Assembly (NCBI RefSeq): GCF_900107155.1
Contig: NZ_FNOX01000011.1
Span: forward strand, 1 to 64,000
DNA from: Pseudomonas salomonii
GTDB lineage: Bacteria > Pseudomonadota > Gammaproteobacteria > Pseudomonadales > Pseudomonadaceae
DNA length: 64,000 nt
Direction of reading: 5' to 3'
The notes under the pieces are model-generated. The model was not told where the DNA came from and did not search any database. It was given only the letters and a program-made list of their open reading frames with translations. Every line of letters begins with the position of its first letter. Position 1 is the stretch's first letter. The translations under genes and the position numbers were made by a program. This document shows positions 36,508-45,008 of the stretch, piece by piece.

Positions 36508-37134
36508 TCAGTGCAGGCCCTGAATATAGCTGGACAGCGCTTCGATATCTTTATCCGAAAGTTTCGCCGCAATGTCAGTCATCATTTTGTTGCTGGCATC
36601 GCCATCGATGGAGCGAACCTTCTCGCGGAATTCCTTCAATTGCTTGGCAGTGTATTGGGCGTGCTGACCACTCAGATGAGGGAAACCCGCCTCGGCCAGC
36701 CCACCGCCACCTGCAATGTGACAAGCCTTACAGGCAGGCATGCCACCAATAGGCTGGTCTTCGGCGAGCTTGCCGCCTTGGAACAACGCCTGGCCTTTAT
36801 CAACGAGCTTCGGATCAGCAGCTCCCACACTGCCTTTCTGGTTGGCAAAATACGCCGCGATGTCCGCCAGGTCCTGATCGCTGAGGTTGGTCAGCAGGCC
36901 GGTCATTTCCAGCACCGTACGCTTGCCGTCCTTGATGTCGTGCATCTGCTTGGTCAGGTAACGCTCGCCCTGGCCTGCCAGTTTGGGGAAGTTCGGCGCC
37001 GGGCTGTTGCCATCCGGTCCATGGCAAGCACCACATACGGCGGCTTTCGCCTGGCCCGCTGTAGCGTCGCCTGCAGCATGGGCAACACCGGTGATGCCCA
37101 AGGTCAACAGCAGACTCACGATCAGTTTGTTCAT
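36508..37134 (-). CDS. cc4: Cytochrome c4 (diheme)
   Basis: A 208-residue exported diheme cytochrome (signal peptide ends about residue 20). Two heme sites are CGACH (34-38) and CKACH (135-139), one per pseudo-symmetric domain, with axial methionine candidates such as Met77 in the first domain and MMTDIAA in the second. It carries electrons to terminal oxidases in the periplasm; the aa3 oxidase in this same window is a possible acceptor. It is preceded on the minus strand by the cytochrome c5-like remnant. Confidence 0.95.
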   Translation of the reverse strand: MNKLIVSLLLTLGITGVAHAAGDATAGQAKAAVCGACHGPDGNSPAPNFPKLAGQGERYLTKQMHDIKDGKRTVLEMTGLLTNLSDQDLADIAAYFANQKGSVGAADPKLVDKGQALFQGGKLAEDQPIGGMPACKACHIAGGGGLAEAGFPHLSGQHAQYTAKQLKEFREKVRSIDGDASNKMMTDIAAKLSDKDIEALSSYIQGLH

Positions 37135-37167
37135 CAGCTAATCCAACTACGGCTAAGGGTTTAAGAG

Positions 37168-37377
37168 TTATCTACCGGGTTTACTCACCATCAATTCGTT
37201 GATGGCCTGGTAATCCTCAGTACTGCAGTCCATGCACAAACCACGCGGCGGCATTGCCTTGAAACCCTGAGTCACGTGTTGCATCAGCTTAGCCATGCAA
37301 ACTCGGTTGTACAGCGCCTCCGGATCCTGTGTAGCCTGAGCGCCCAAAAGCGCGATCAGGACACCAAAAGCGCGCAA
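37168..37377 (-). pseudogene. Cytochrome c5-like remnant lacking its heme-binding motif
   Basis: A 69-codon frame that keeps a signal-like N-terminus (VLIALLGAQAT), DPEALYNRVC, and the family end VTQGFKAMPPRGLCMDCS. Full-length relatives, as I remember them, have a CxxCH heme site and about 30 more residues between these blocks. Here NRVC is followed directly by MAKLMQHVTQGF, so the segment with CH is missing in frame. The start codon would be TTG. It cannot bind heme c normally, so it is called a pseudogene or a repurposed small protein. It lies just upstream of cytochrome c4. Confidence 0.72.
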
Positions 37378-37581
37378 CCATCAGGTCATACATCGACCTG
37401 TTCAGGGTTTGAGAGCGTTTTGCGTTCTAATGCGCAATGAAGGTCTTTCGCTCCCGTGAACTTCATCCTTCGCTGGGACAAAGCACACACAAAATCTGCG
37501 GCATTATATACTGGCGCTACTGAAACGGAAACGACACCGCTTGCCGCACCCTTTCTCGGCACCGCCCACATCGGAAATCTC

Positions 37582-38223
37582 ATGCAACTCAAGAATCCCA
37601 TCCTCGGCCTGTGCCAACAGTCCACGTTCATGCTCAGCGCCGCCAAAGTGGACCAATGCCCCGATGACGAAGGCTTTGAAGTCGCCTTTGCTGGCCGTTC
37701 CAACGCCGGTAAGTCCAGCGCGCTGAACACCCTGACCCACGCCAGCCTGGCGCGCACCTCGAAAACTCCGGGCCGCACGCAACTGCTCAACTTCTTCAAG
37801 CTAGACGATGATCGGCGTCTGGTCGACCTGCCGGGCTACGGTTATGCAAAAGTCCCTATCCCGTTGAAGCTGCACTGGCAGCGTCACCTTGAGGCTTACC
37901 TGGGTGGCCGCGAGAGTTTGAAGGGTTTGATTCTGATGATGGACATCCGTCATCCAATGACCGATTTCGACCTGCTGATGCTCGACTGGGCCGTCGCCAG
38001 CGGTATGCCAATGCATATCCTTTTGACCAAGGCCGACAAGCTGACCTACGGCGCAGCCAAGAACACCTTGCTCAAAGTGCAGTCTGAAATCCGTAAGGGT
38101 TGGGGCGATGCGATCACCATCCAGTTGTTCTCGGCGCCCAAGCGCATGGGCCTGGAAGACGCTTACACCGTGCTGGCCGGCTGGATGCAATTGGCAGACA
38201 AGGGCGCGGAAATCGCCGAATAA
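37582..38223 (+). CDS. engB: Ribosome-biogenesis GTPase EngB (YihA/YsxC)
   Basis: A 213-residue TrmE-Era-like GTPase needed for 50S subunit assembly. G1 is GRSNAGKS, G3 is DLPGYG, G4 is TKAD, and the G2 threonine lies in TPGRTQLLNFF. I start at ATG 37582 because family proteins begin with MQLKNPI-like sequence; the upstream in-frame extension to 37456 is not conserved in type. It lies next to the sRNA ersA and polA, as in other Pseudomonas and as yihA-spf-polA in E. coli. Confidence 0.93.
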   Translation: MQLKNPILGLCQQSTFMLSAAKVDQCPDDEGFEVAFAGRSNAGKSSALNTLTHASLARTSKTPGRTQLLNFFKLDDDRRLVDLPGYGYAKVPIPLKLHWQRHLEAYLGGRESLKGLILMMDIRHPMTDFDLLMLDWAVASGMPMHILLTKADKLTYGAAKNTLLKVQSEIRKGWGDAITIQLFSAPKRMGLEDAYTVLAGWMQLADKGAEIAE

Positions 38224-38236
38224 CTTTTCTGCGGGC

Positions 38237-38366
38237 AAAAAAAACCCCGGACTTCGTATGGGGAGGGGAAGTTCGGGGTCCAAGTTCCGGACCGCTAGGG
38301 CGGGGTCCAGATATCTGCCAACACTTAACACAACATAGGAGCATTGAAGGGCTTCACCACCCATTC
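38237..38366 (-). ncRNA. ersA: ErsA small RNA
   Basis: The engB-polA gap encodes an sRNA on the minus strand. It has an AlgU-type promoter (38373-38400), a predicted start near 38366, and an intrinsic terminator: CCCCGAACTTC pairs with GAAGTCCGGGG (one mismatch) and ends in T8 (38237-38244). The terminator loop holds the C-rich seed CCCTCCCC. Location, length (about 130 nt), sigma factor type and C-rich seed match my knowledge of ErsA, an Hfq-dependent Spot 42-like RNA that acts on algC, oprD and other envelope mRNAs. Confidence 0.85.
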
Positions 38367-38372
38367 AGTAAC

Positions 38373-38400
38373 TCTGAGTAGCAGTTCACGGGTTAAGTTC
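38373..38400 (-). promoter_or_regulatory. AlgU (sigma-22/RpoE-type) promoter of ersA
   Basis: The minus strand has GAACTT, a 17-bp spacer, then TCAGA, close to the consensus GAACTT-N16/17-TCTGA. It agrees with reports that ersA is driven by sigma-22 in P. aeruginosa. Confidence 0.8.
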
Positions 38401-38491
38401 CGGCAGGTCAAAAAACTATTGGAAATAACCTGAGGCGCTTTCTGATCTAAAGCGCTCTGCCATCACCCTCGGCAATGGCAGAGCCGCGCTG

Positions 38492-41269
38492 TCAGTGTGC
38501 TTCGTCCCAGTTATCGCCCACACCCACATCCACCACCAACGGCACGTCCAGCCTGGCCGCCGCGCTCATATGCTCGCGGATCTTCTCGCTGACTTGCTCC
38601 ACCAGATCCTCACGCACCTCAAGCACCAATTCATCGTGCACCTGCAGGATCACCTTGGCGTCCAGGCCCGACTCGGTCAGCCAGTTGTCCACCAGCACCA
38701 TGGCTTTCTTGATGATATCCGCCGCAGTGCCTTGCATCGGTGCGTTGATCGCCGTGCGCTCAGCGGCTGCGCGCTCCTGGGGCTTGTTGGAGTTGATGTC
38801 CGGCAGGTACAGCCGCCGCCCGAAGAAGGTTTCAACATAACCCTGATCGGCCGCCTGGGCGCGGGTGCGCTCCATGTATTCACGAACGCCCGGGTAGCGC
38901 GCAAAGTACACATCAATGTAGGCCTTGGCGGTCTTGGTATCGACGCCAATGTCCTTGCCGAGCTTCTGCGCGCCCATGCCGTAGATCAAGCCAAAGTTAA
39001 TGGCCTTGGCACTGCGGCGCTGGTTCGACGTGACCTCTGTCAGCTCAACCTTGAACACTTCGGCGGCGGTGGCGGTGTGCACGTCCAGGTCATTACGGAA
39101 CGCATTCATCAGCCCCTCGTCCTTGGACAGGTGCGCCATGATCCGCAGCTCGATCTGCGAATAGTCCGCCGCCAGCAATTTGTAGCCTTTGGGCGCGACA
39201 AACGCCTGGCGAATGCGCCGCCCTTCGGCAGTGCGCACCGGGATGTTCTGCAGGTTAGGGTCACTGGACGACAAACGCCCGGTGGCCGCCACCGCCTGAT
39301 GATAAGACGTGTGAATACGCCCGGTACGCGGGTTGATCTGCTCCGGCAGGCGATCGGTGTAGGTGCTTTTGAGCTTGCTCATGCTGCGGTACTGCATCAG
39401 TACCTTGGGCAGCAGGAAGTCATCTTCGGCCAGCTTGGCCAACACTTCTTCAGCCGTGGATGCCTGGCCTTTGCCGGTCTTTTTCAGTACCGGCAAACCG
39501 AGTTTTTCGTAGAGGATCGCCCCGAGTTGCTTGGGCGAGCCCAGGTTGAACGTTTCACCGGCGATCTCAAACGCCTGGCGCTCCAGCTCCACCATCTTGT
39601 TGCCCAGCTCGATACTCTGGATGCCCAGCAGCGCCTTATCCACCAGTGCGCCCTGGCGCTCGATACGCGCCAGCACCGGCACCAAGGGAATTTCGATGTC
39701 GGTCAGCACACTGGCAAGGCTTGGAATGGCTTCAAGCTGTGCATGCAACGCCTGGTGCAGGCGCAGCGTCACGTCGGCATCTTCGGCCGCGTAAGGGCCA
39801 GCCTGCTCAAGCGGGATCTGATCAAACGTCAGCTGCTTGGCGCCTCTGCCGGCGATGTCCTGGAAACTGACGGTGTCGTAGTCCAGGTACTTCTTGGCCA
39901 GGCTGTCCATGTCGTGCCGGGTCGCGGTGGAGTTCAGCACGTAGGATTCGAGCATGGTGTCGAAAGCGATCCCGCGCACGGTAATACCGTTGGCCTGATC
40001 GCCGCCGATGGCACAGTTGGCCAGGATGTTCATATCAAACTTGGCGTGCTGGCCGACCTTGAGCTTGGTCGCGTCCTCCAGCAACGGCTTCAAAGCCAGC
40101 AGTACTGTGTCACGGTCCAGTTGTTGCGGCGCGCCGATGTAGGAATGGGTCAGCGGGATGTAGGCCGCTTCATGGGGCTGCACGGCAAAGGAGACGCCGA
40201 CCAGTTGCGCCTGCTGCGCATCGATCCCAGTGGTTTCGGTGTCGAACGCGAACAATTTTGCGGCGTTGAGCTTTTTCAGCCAGGCATCGAATGTCGCCTG
40301 GTCGAGGATCGTGGTGTAGGACGCTTCTGCGGGTGCCGCGACGTCGACGGCCTCTTCAACAACAGGCGCAGCCTTGAGCTCAACGCGCTTGGCATCACGC
40401 TGAATCTCATCAAACCAGCTCTTGAACTCCAGCAGCGTGTACAGCTCCAGCAGCTTTTCGCGGTCCGGCTCGATCAGGTGCAAATCATCCAGGCCCACAT
40501 CCAGCGGCACGTCGACCTTGATCGTCGCCAACTGATAGGACAGGAATGCCATCTCCTTATGCTCTTCCAACTTGGCCGGCAGCGTCTTGGCACCACGGAT
40601 GGGCAAGGTCGGCACGATATCCAACTGCTCATACAGCTCTTTGATGCCGCCATTCACGCCCACCAGCAAGCCGGAAGCCGTCTTCGGACCAATCCCCGGC
40701 ACGCCTGGGATGTTGTCGGACGAATCGCCCATCAACGCCAGATAGTCGATGATCTGCTCCGGAGCGACACCGAATTTCTCCTTCACGCCCTCGATGTCCA
40801 TCGAGCTACCGGTCATGGTGTTGACCAAGGTAATGTGCCCGTCGACCAGCTGCGCCATGTCCTTGTCGCCGGTAGAGATCACCACCGGACGGTCAGCCGC
40901 CGCGCTGCTGCGGGCCAGGGTGCCGATCACATCGTCGGCCTCGACGCCTTCAACGCACAGCAACGGGAAGCCCAGGGCGATCACACTCTGGTGCAGTGGC
41001 TCGATTTGCAGGCGCATGTCATCGGGCATGCTCGGGCGGTTGGCCTTGTATTCAGCGAACATCTCATCGCGAAAAGTCCCACCCTTGGCGTCGAACACCA
41101 CCGCGAACGGGCTGTTCGGGTACTGCTTGCGCAGGCTTTTGAGCATGTTCAACACGCCCTTGACCGCACCGGTGGGCAGGCCTTTGGACGTGGTCAGCGG
41201 TGGCAACGCGTGGAAGGCGCGGTACAAATAAGAAGAACCGTCCACCAGGACGAGGGGGGCTTGGCTCAT
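38492..41269 (-). CDS. polA: DNA polymerase I
   Basis: A 925-residue three-domain enzyme. It has a 5' nuclease (residues 1 to about 300, LVDGSSYLYRAFHALP), a 3'-5' exonuclease with its first acidic pair intact (FAFDTETTG), and the polymerase domain with motif A LLAADYSQIELRIMAH, the O helix RRSAKAINFGLIYGMG, and motif C QVHDELVLEV. It fills gaps and removes RNA primers. ATG 41269 is used instead of the GTG/ATG extension to 41281. It is terminated before the sRNA ersA, and the DUF2782 gene is divergent. Confidence 0.97.
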   Translation of the reverse strand: MSQAPLVLVDGSSYLYRAFHALPPLTTSKGLPTGAVKGVLNMLKSLRKQYPNSPFAVVFDAKGGTFRDEMFAEYKANRPSMPDDMRLQIEPLHQSVIALGFPLLCVEGVEADDVIGTLARSSAAADRPVVISTGDKDMAQLVDGHITLVNTMTGSSMDIEGVKEKFGVAPEQIIDYLALMGDSSDNIPGVPGIGPKTASGLLVGVNGGIKELYEQLDIVPTLPIRGAKTLPAKLEEHKEMAFLSYQLATIKVDVPLDVGLDDLHLIEPDREKLLELYTLLEFKSWFDEIQRDAKRVELKAAPVVEEAVDVAAPAEASYTTILDQATFDAWLKKLNAAKLFAFDTETTGIDAQQAQLVGVSFAVQPHEAAYIPLTHSYIGAPQQLDRDTVLLALKPLLEDATKLKVGQHAKFDMNILANCAIGGDQANGITVRGIAFDTMLESYVLNSTATRHDMDSLAKKYLDYDTVSFQDIAGRGAKQLTFDQIPLEQAGPYAAEDADVTLRLHQALHAQLEAIPSLASVLTDIEIPLVPVLARIERQGALVDKALLGIQSIELGNKMVELERQAFEIAGETFNLGSPKQLGAILYEKLGLPVLKKTGKGQASTAEEVLAKLAEDDFLLPKVLMQYRSMSKLKSTYTDRLPEQINPRTGRIHTSYHQAVAATGRLSSSDPNLQNIPVRTAEGRRIRQAFVAPKGYKLLAADYSQIELRIMAHLSKDEGLMNAFRNDLDVHTATAAEVFKVELTEVTSNQRRSAKAINFGLIYGMGAQKLGKDIGVDTKTAKAYIDVYFARYPGVREYMERTRAQAADQGYVETFFGRRLYLPDINSNKPQERAAAERTAINAPMQGTAADIIKKAMVLVDNWLTESGLDAKVILQVHDELVLEVREDLVEQVSEKIREHMSAAARLDVPLVVDVGVGDNWDEAH

Positions 41270-41343
41270 GAGCAGGATCAACCTTTTCGGCGGGTCAGGC
41301 GCTAGAATAGCCGGACCAATGACGACAAAGGGACAAGGTTATC

Positions 41344-41634
41344 ATGCGTACAGTAAATCGCCTGTTGTTGACCGGCTTGATTGCACTCACTCCGATAGTG
41401 GCCACGGCGGCAGATACTGCACAGTCGGGCGACCCGGAAGTTACCATTCGCACGGAAGGCGACAGGACCATTCAGGAATATCGCCAAAACGGCTTCCTGT
41501 ACGCAATCAAGATAACCAAGAAGGGTTTCAAACCGTATTTCCTGGTGCGCTCGGACGGAACCGATGCGAACTTCATCCGCTCTGACCAGCCGGATATGCT
41601 GATCCCGTCATGGAAGATCTTCGAATGGAAATGA
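41344..41634 (+). CDS. DUF2782 periplasmic protein
   Basis: A 96-residue exported protein (signal peptide ends about residue 22, ATA) of the DUF2782 family. The conserved part is DPEVTIRTEGDRTIQEYRQN followed by KITPKKGFKPYFLV-like sequence (here KITKKGFKPYFLVRSDG) and WKIFEW at the end. Divergent from polA with about 75 bp between, and upstream of thrB. Function unknown. Confidence 0.82.
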   Translation: MRTVNRLLLTGLIALTPIVATAADTAQSGDPEVTIRTEGDRTIQEYRQNGFLYAIKITKKGFKPYFLVRSDGTDANFIRSDQPDMLIPSWKIFEWK

Positions 41635-41650
41635 TTTCTTAATTTTAACC

Positions 41651-41671
41651 GGCGCCGCACACCGCGGCGCC
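41651..41671 (+). terminator. GC-rich hairpin between DUF2782 and thrB
   Basis: GGCGCCGC / GCGGCGCC, a perfect 8-bp stem with a 5-nt loop, but no T run follows. It may be a weak terminator or an RNA-stabilising element 17 bp after the DUF2782 stop. Confidence 0.4.
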
Positions 41672-41689
41672 CGTACTGGCAGTTTAAAC

Positions 41690-42643
41690 ATGTCTGTGTT
41701 CACCCCCCTGGCTCGGCCCGAGCTGGAAACCTTTCTCGCCCCTTACGGGCTCGGCCGCCTGCTTGATTTCCAGGGGATTGCCGCGGGTAGCGAAAACACC
41801 AACTTCTTTATCAGCCTGGAACAAGGCGAATTCGTCCTGACCCTGGTTGAGCGCGGCCCAGTGGCGGAAATGCCATTCTTCATCGAACTGCTCGATGTAC
41901 TCCACGACGCCGACCTGCCGGTGCCTTACGCCCTGCGTACCACCGACGGCGTGGCACTTCGCGAACTCAAGGGCAAACCGGCGCTGTTGCAACCGCGCCT
42001 GGCCGGCAAGCACATCAAGGACGCCAACGCACAGCATTGCGCCCAGGTCGGCGACCTGCTCGGCCACCTGCACCTGGCGACCCAAGGCGACAAAGTGCTG
42101 GAGCGCAAGACCGATCGCGGTTTGGAGTGGATGCTCACTGAAGGCGCGCAGCTTATTTCACACCTGAACGACGCCCAGCAGCGCCTGCTGCAAGCGGCCT
42201 TGAGCGAAATCGAAGCCCACAAGGCCGACATCCTCGCCCTGCCGCGCGCCAACGTGCACGCCGACCTGTTCCGCGACAACGCGATGTTCGAAGGCACGCA
42301 CCTCACCGGCTTGATCGACTTCTACAACGCCTGCTCAGGCCCGATGCTGTACGACGTGGCCATCGCCCTGAATGACTGGTGTTCGGATGCAGACGGCGTG
42401 ATAGACGGCCAGCGCGCCCGCGCCTTGCTGGGCGCCTACGCGGGGCTGCGGCCGTTTACCGCCAAGGAGGCCGAGTTGTGGCCGACCCTGCTGCGCGTGG
42501 CGTGTGTGCGCTTCTGGCTGTCACGCCTGATCGCCGCGGAATCATTTGCCGGGCAAGATGTGTTGATCCATGACCCGGCCGAGTTCGAGCATCGGCTGGT
42601 GCAGCGTCAGCAGGTCACCGTCCACCTGCCGTTCGCACTTTAA
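41690..42643 (+). CDS. thrB: Homoserine kinase (APH-fold type)
   Basis: A 317-residue homoserine kinase of the aminoglycoside-phosphotransferase fold found in Pseudomonas (not the GHMP type of E. coli). The nucleotide lobe has GSENTNFFISLEQGEFVLTL, the catalytic loop is VHADLFRDN (HxDxxxxN), and the metal aspartate is GLIDFYNAC. It phosphorylates L-homoserine for threonine synthesis. ATG 41690 follows the DUF2782 gene at 55 bp. A REP pair separates its end from convergent znuA. Confidence 0.92.
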   Translation: MSVFTPLARPELETFLAPYGLGRLLDFQGIAAGSENTNFFISLEQGEFVLTLVERGPVAEMPFFIELLDVLHDADLPVPYALRTTDGVALRELKGKPALLQPRLAGKHIKDANAQHCAQVGDLLGHLHLATQGDKVLERKTDRGLEWMLTEGAQLISHLNDAQQRLLQAALSEIEAHKADILALPRANVHADLFRDNAMFEGTHLTGLIDFYNACSGPMLYDVAIALNDWCSDADGVIDGQRARALLGAYAGLRPFTAKEAELWPTLLRVACVRFWLSRLIAAESFAGQDVLIHDPAEFEHRLVQRQQVTVHLPFAL

Positions 42644-42645
42644 AA

Positions 42646-42734
42646 TGTGGGAGCGGGCTTGCTCGCGAATGCGCAGTGTCAGTAAATACATCTATTACTG
42701 ATCCACCGCATTCGCGAGCAAGCCCACTCCCACA
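42646..42734. repeat. REPIN (inverted REP pair)
   Basis: TGTGGGAGCGGGCTTGCTCG with an inverted partner (one change, CCCACTCCCACA). The loop has ACTGATCCACCGC, as in the 31766 copy. It lies between convergent thrB and znuA. Confidence 0.88.
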
Positions 42735-42752
42735 TGGGTTATGTATTTGCAG

Positions 42753-43673
42753 TTAGAGCGACTCCAGGCACCCGGCCAAGTCATTCCCCAGCTTCTCCAG
42801 CACCTGCTCGTAACCCTGCGCCGTCGCCGGGGTATAACCGCCCAACGCATCCAGCTCCGCCAACTTCACCGGCAAACCCGCCACCAGCGTTTCGGCCAAA
42901 CGCGGACGCAACGGCGGCTCGCTGAATACACAGGTTTTACCCACTTCCTGCAAACGCGTACGCATCGCCGCCACATGCTGGGCGCCCGGCTGCACTTCGG
43001 CGGCCACGCTGAACACGCCGGTGTGCTTGAGCCCGTAAGCGTCTTCGAAGTAGTCAAATGCCTCGTGGAACACGAAGTACGGCTTGTCGCCGACGGTGGA
43101 CAGACGCGCCTTCAAGCGTGCGTCCAACGCATCCAGGCGCTCATCGAATGCCTTCACGTTGCTCTGATAACGCGCGGCATTGGCCGGGTCGGCAGTGCTG
43201 AGGTCAGACGCCATACGCGCCGCAATCACCCGAGCATTGACCGTCGACAACCACAGGTGCGCATCCAGGCTGCCAGGGCGGTGATCGTGGTCGTGTTCGT
43301 CGGCATCATCGGCATGGGAGTGGCTATCTTCGGCGAACCGACGCAATTTCATCCCAGGCAAGTCCTGAACTGCCACGGTCGGCAGGCTACGCCCCTTGAG
43401 CACGCGCGGCAGGAAGCTTTCCATGTCCGGGCCGATCCAATACAACAGGTCCACCGACTGCACGCGCCGTACGTCGGATGGGCGCAACGCATAGTTATGC
43501 GGCGATGCACCGGGCGGTAACAGCACCTCTGGAATCGCCACGCCGTCCTGCACGGCGGCGGCAATCAACTGCAATGGTTTGATGCTCGTCAGCACCTTGA
43601 CCTCAGCCTGAGCGGCCCCAGCGATGAACAAACTGGTGACAAATACGACAAAAACGGGAAAAAGTCGGGACAC
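42753..43673 (-). CDS. znuA: Zinc ABC transporter substrate-binding protein ZnuA
   Basis: A cluster A-I binding protein of about 306 residues with a signal peptide (VFVVFVTSLFIAGAAQA). Zinc histidines are expected in PGASPHNYALRP, SLDAHLWLS and VFHEAFDYFEDAYG. The flexible loop SHSHADDADEHDHDH is His/Asp-rich, as in ZnuA proteins. It captures Zn2+ in the periplasm for ZnuB/ZnuC. The start is GTG at 43673; GTG 43682 is in frame and also possible. Divergent from zur, with a Zur-like site between. Confidence 0.93.
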   Translation of the reverse strand: MSRLFPVFVVFVTSLFIAGAAQAEVKVLTSIKPLQLIAAAVQDGVAIPEVLLPPGASPHNYALRPSDVRRVQSVDLLYWIGPDMESFLPRVLKGRSLPTVAVQDLPGMKLRRFAEDSHSHADDADEHDHDHRPGSLDAHLWLSTVNARVIAARMASDLSTADPANAARYQSNVKAFDERLDALDARLKARLSTVGDKPYFVFHEAFDYFEDAYGLKHTGVFSVAAEVQPGAQHVAAMRTRLQEVGKTCVFSEPPLRPRLAETLVAGLPVKLAELDALGGYTPATAQGYEQVLEKLGNDLAGCLESL

Positions 43674-43700
43674 GATGACCACTCAATGGCGTAGGAACAG

Positions 43701-43713
43701 GTAACATAATAAC
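43701..43713. promoter_or_regulatory. Putative Zur box between znuA and zur
   Basis: GTAACATAATAAC is an imperfect palindrome resembling the core of known Zur operators (GTTATANTATAAC). It sits in the 67-bp divergent gap, where it could control both directions. The match is partial. Confidence 0.5.
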
Positions 43714-43740
43714 GTCTCTATCAAATGTCTGTCGCCGCTC

Positions 43741-44223
43741 ATGCCTAAAACACCGCTTGCCAGCCGTCCCCACGACCACTCTCACTGCGTACACACTGCG
43801 CTGTCAGAGGCCGATACCCTGTGCGCGCAGAAAGGCTTGCGCCTGACCGCCCTGCGTCGTCGGGTGCTGGAGTTGGTGTGGCAAAGCCACAAGCCGCTGG
43901 GCGCCTACGACATTCTTGGCGTGCTCAGCGAGCAGGACGGCCGCCGTGCCGCGCCGCCGACGGTGTACCGCGCGCTGGATTTTTTGCTGGAAAATGGCTT
44001 GGTACACCGTATCGCCTCGCTCAACGCCTTTGTCGGCTGCAGCCACCCGGAACACGCGCACCAGGGCCAGTTCCTGATCTGCCGCGAGTGCCATGCCGCC
44101 ATCGAGCTTGAACAAAAAAGCATCAGCGACGCCATCGTCAAAAGCTCCGCCGACGTGGGCTTCAAGGTCGAAGGGCAAACGGTCGAAGTAGTGGGGCTCT
44201 GCTCCGGTTGCCAGGGGGCTTGA
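43741..44223 (+). CDS. zur: Zinc uptake regulator Zur (Fur family)
   Basis: A 160-residue Fur-family repressor with a winged-helix N-terminus (LTALRRRVLELVWQS, PPTVYRALDFLLENG). Metal sites are a His/Cys cluster in GCSHPEHAHQGQFLICRECH and CSGCQ at the C-terminus (structural zinc). With zinc bound it should repress znuA and zur-znuC-znuB. Start ATG 43741. Its TGA overlaps the znuC ATG by one base. From memory the P. aeruginosa counterpart is np20/zur (PA5499). Confidence 0.94.
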   Translation: MPKTPLASRPHDHSHCVHTALSEADTLCAQKGLRLTALRRRVLELVWQSHKPLGAYDILGVLSEQDGRRAAPPTVYRALDFLLENGLVHRIASLNAFVGCSHPEHAHQGQFLICRECHAAIELEQKSISDAIVKSSADVGFKVEGQTVEVVGLCSGCQGA

Positions 44224-45008
44224 TGAGCAACGCGTTAATCCGCCTGGAACAGGTTGGGGTCACGTTCGCCGGGCAAAACGTGCTGGATAACATCGCCCTG
44301 AGCGTGGAGCCTGGGCAGATCGTGACGCTGATCGGCCCCAATGGCGCCGGCAAGACCACGCTGGTGCGCGCCGTGCTTGGCCTGCTCAAGCCCGACACTG
44401 GCAGCGTGTGGCGCAAGCCCAAGCTGCGCGTCGGTTACATGCCGCAAAAATTACACGTCGATCCAACGCTGCCGCTGTCGGTACTGCGCTTCCTGCGCCT
44501 GGTGCCTGGCGTCGACCGCGCGCGCGCCCAGGCGGCGCTCAAGGAAGTCGGCGCCGAACAGGTCATCGACAGCCCGGTGCAGAGCATCTCCGGCGGCGAA
44601 ATGCAGCGCGTATTGCTGGCCCGCGCCCTGTTGCGCGAGCCCGAACTGCTGGTACTTGATGAGCCCGTTCAAGGCGTCGATGTTGCCGGCCAGGCCGAGC
44701 TGTACAGCCTGATCACCCGCCTGCGCGACCGCCATGGCTGCGGCGTGCTGATGGTCTCCCACGACTTGCACCTGGTGATGAGCACCACGGATCAAGTGGT
44801 GTGCCTCAACCGCCACGTATGCTGCTCCGGCCACCCGGAACAGGTGAGCGGCGACCCGGCATTCGTCGAGCTGTTCGGCAAAAACGCCCAGAGCCTGGCG
44901 ATTTACCACCACCATCACGACCACGCCCATGATTTGCATGGCGCCGTGGTCGACGATCCCGCTACGCCTAAACCCCACGTTCATGGAGATAGCTGCAAGC
45001 ATGGCTGA
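44223..45008 (+). CDS. znuC: Zinc ABC transporter ATPase ZnuC
   Basis: A 261-residue ABC ATPase. Walker A is GPNGAGKTT, the signature is SISGGEMQRVLLARA, Walker B is LLVLDEPVQGVD, and the switch is VSHDL. The C-terminus has a histidine-rich tail (YHHHHDHAHDLHG, later HVHGDSCKHG) likely to bind zinc at the cytoplasmic face. ATG 44223 is chosen, overlapping zur by one base. Its own 3' end overlaps znuB by 8 bp. It energises ZnuB. Confidence 0.94.
   Translation: MSNALIRLEQVGVTFAGQNVLDNIALSVEPGQIVTLIGPNGAGKTTLVRAVLGLLKPDTGSVWRKPKLRVGYMPQKLHVDPTLPLSVLRFLRLVPGVDRARAQAALKEVGAEQVIDSPVQSISGGEMQRVLLARALLREPELLVLDEPVQGVDVAGQAELYSLITRLRDRHGCGVLMVSHDLHLVMSTTDQVVCLNRHVCCSGHPEQVSGDPAFVELFGKNAQSLAIYHHHHDHAHDLHGAVVDDPATPKPHVHGDSCKHG

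Noticed and set aside
38495..41305. 936-codon plus-strand ORF antisense to polA
   Set aside because: It mirrors polA codon use in a G+C-rich gene and has no domain; the same happens opposite katE, coxA and pntB.
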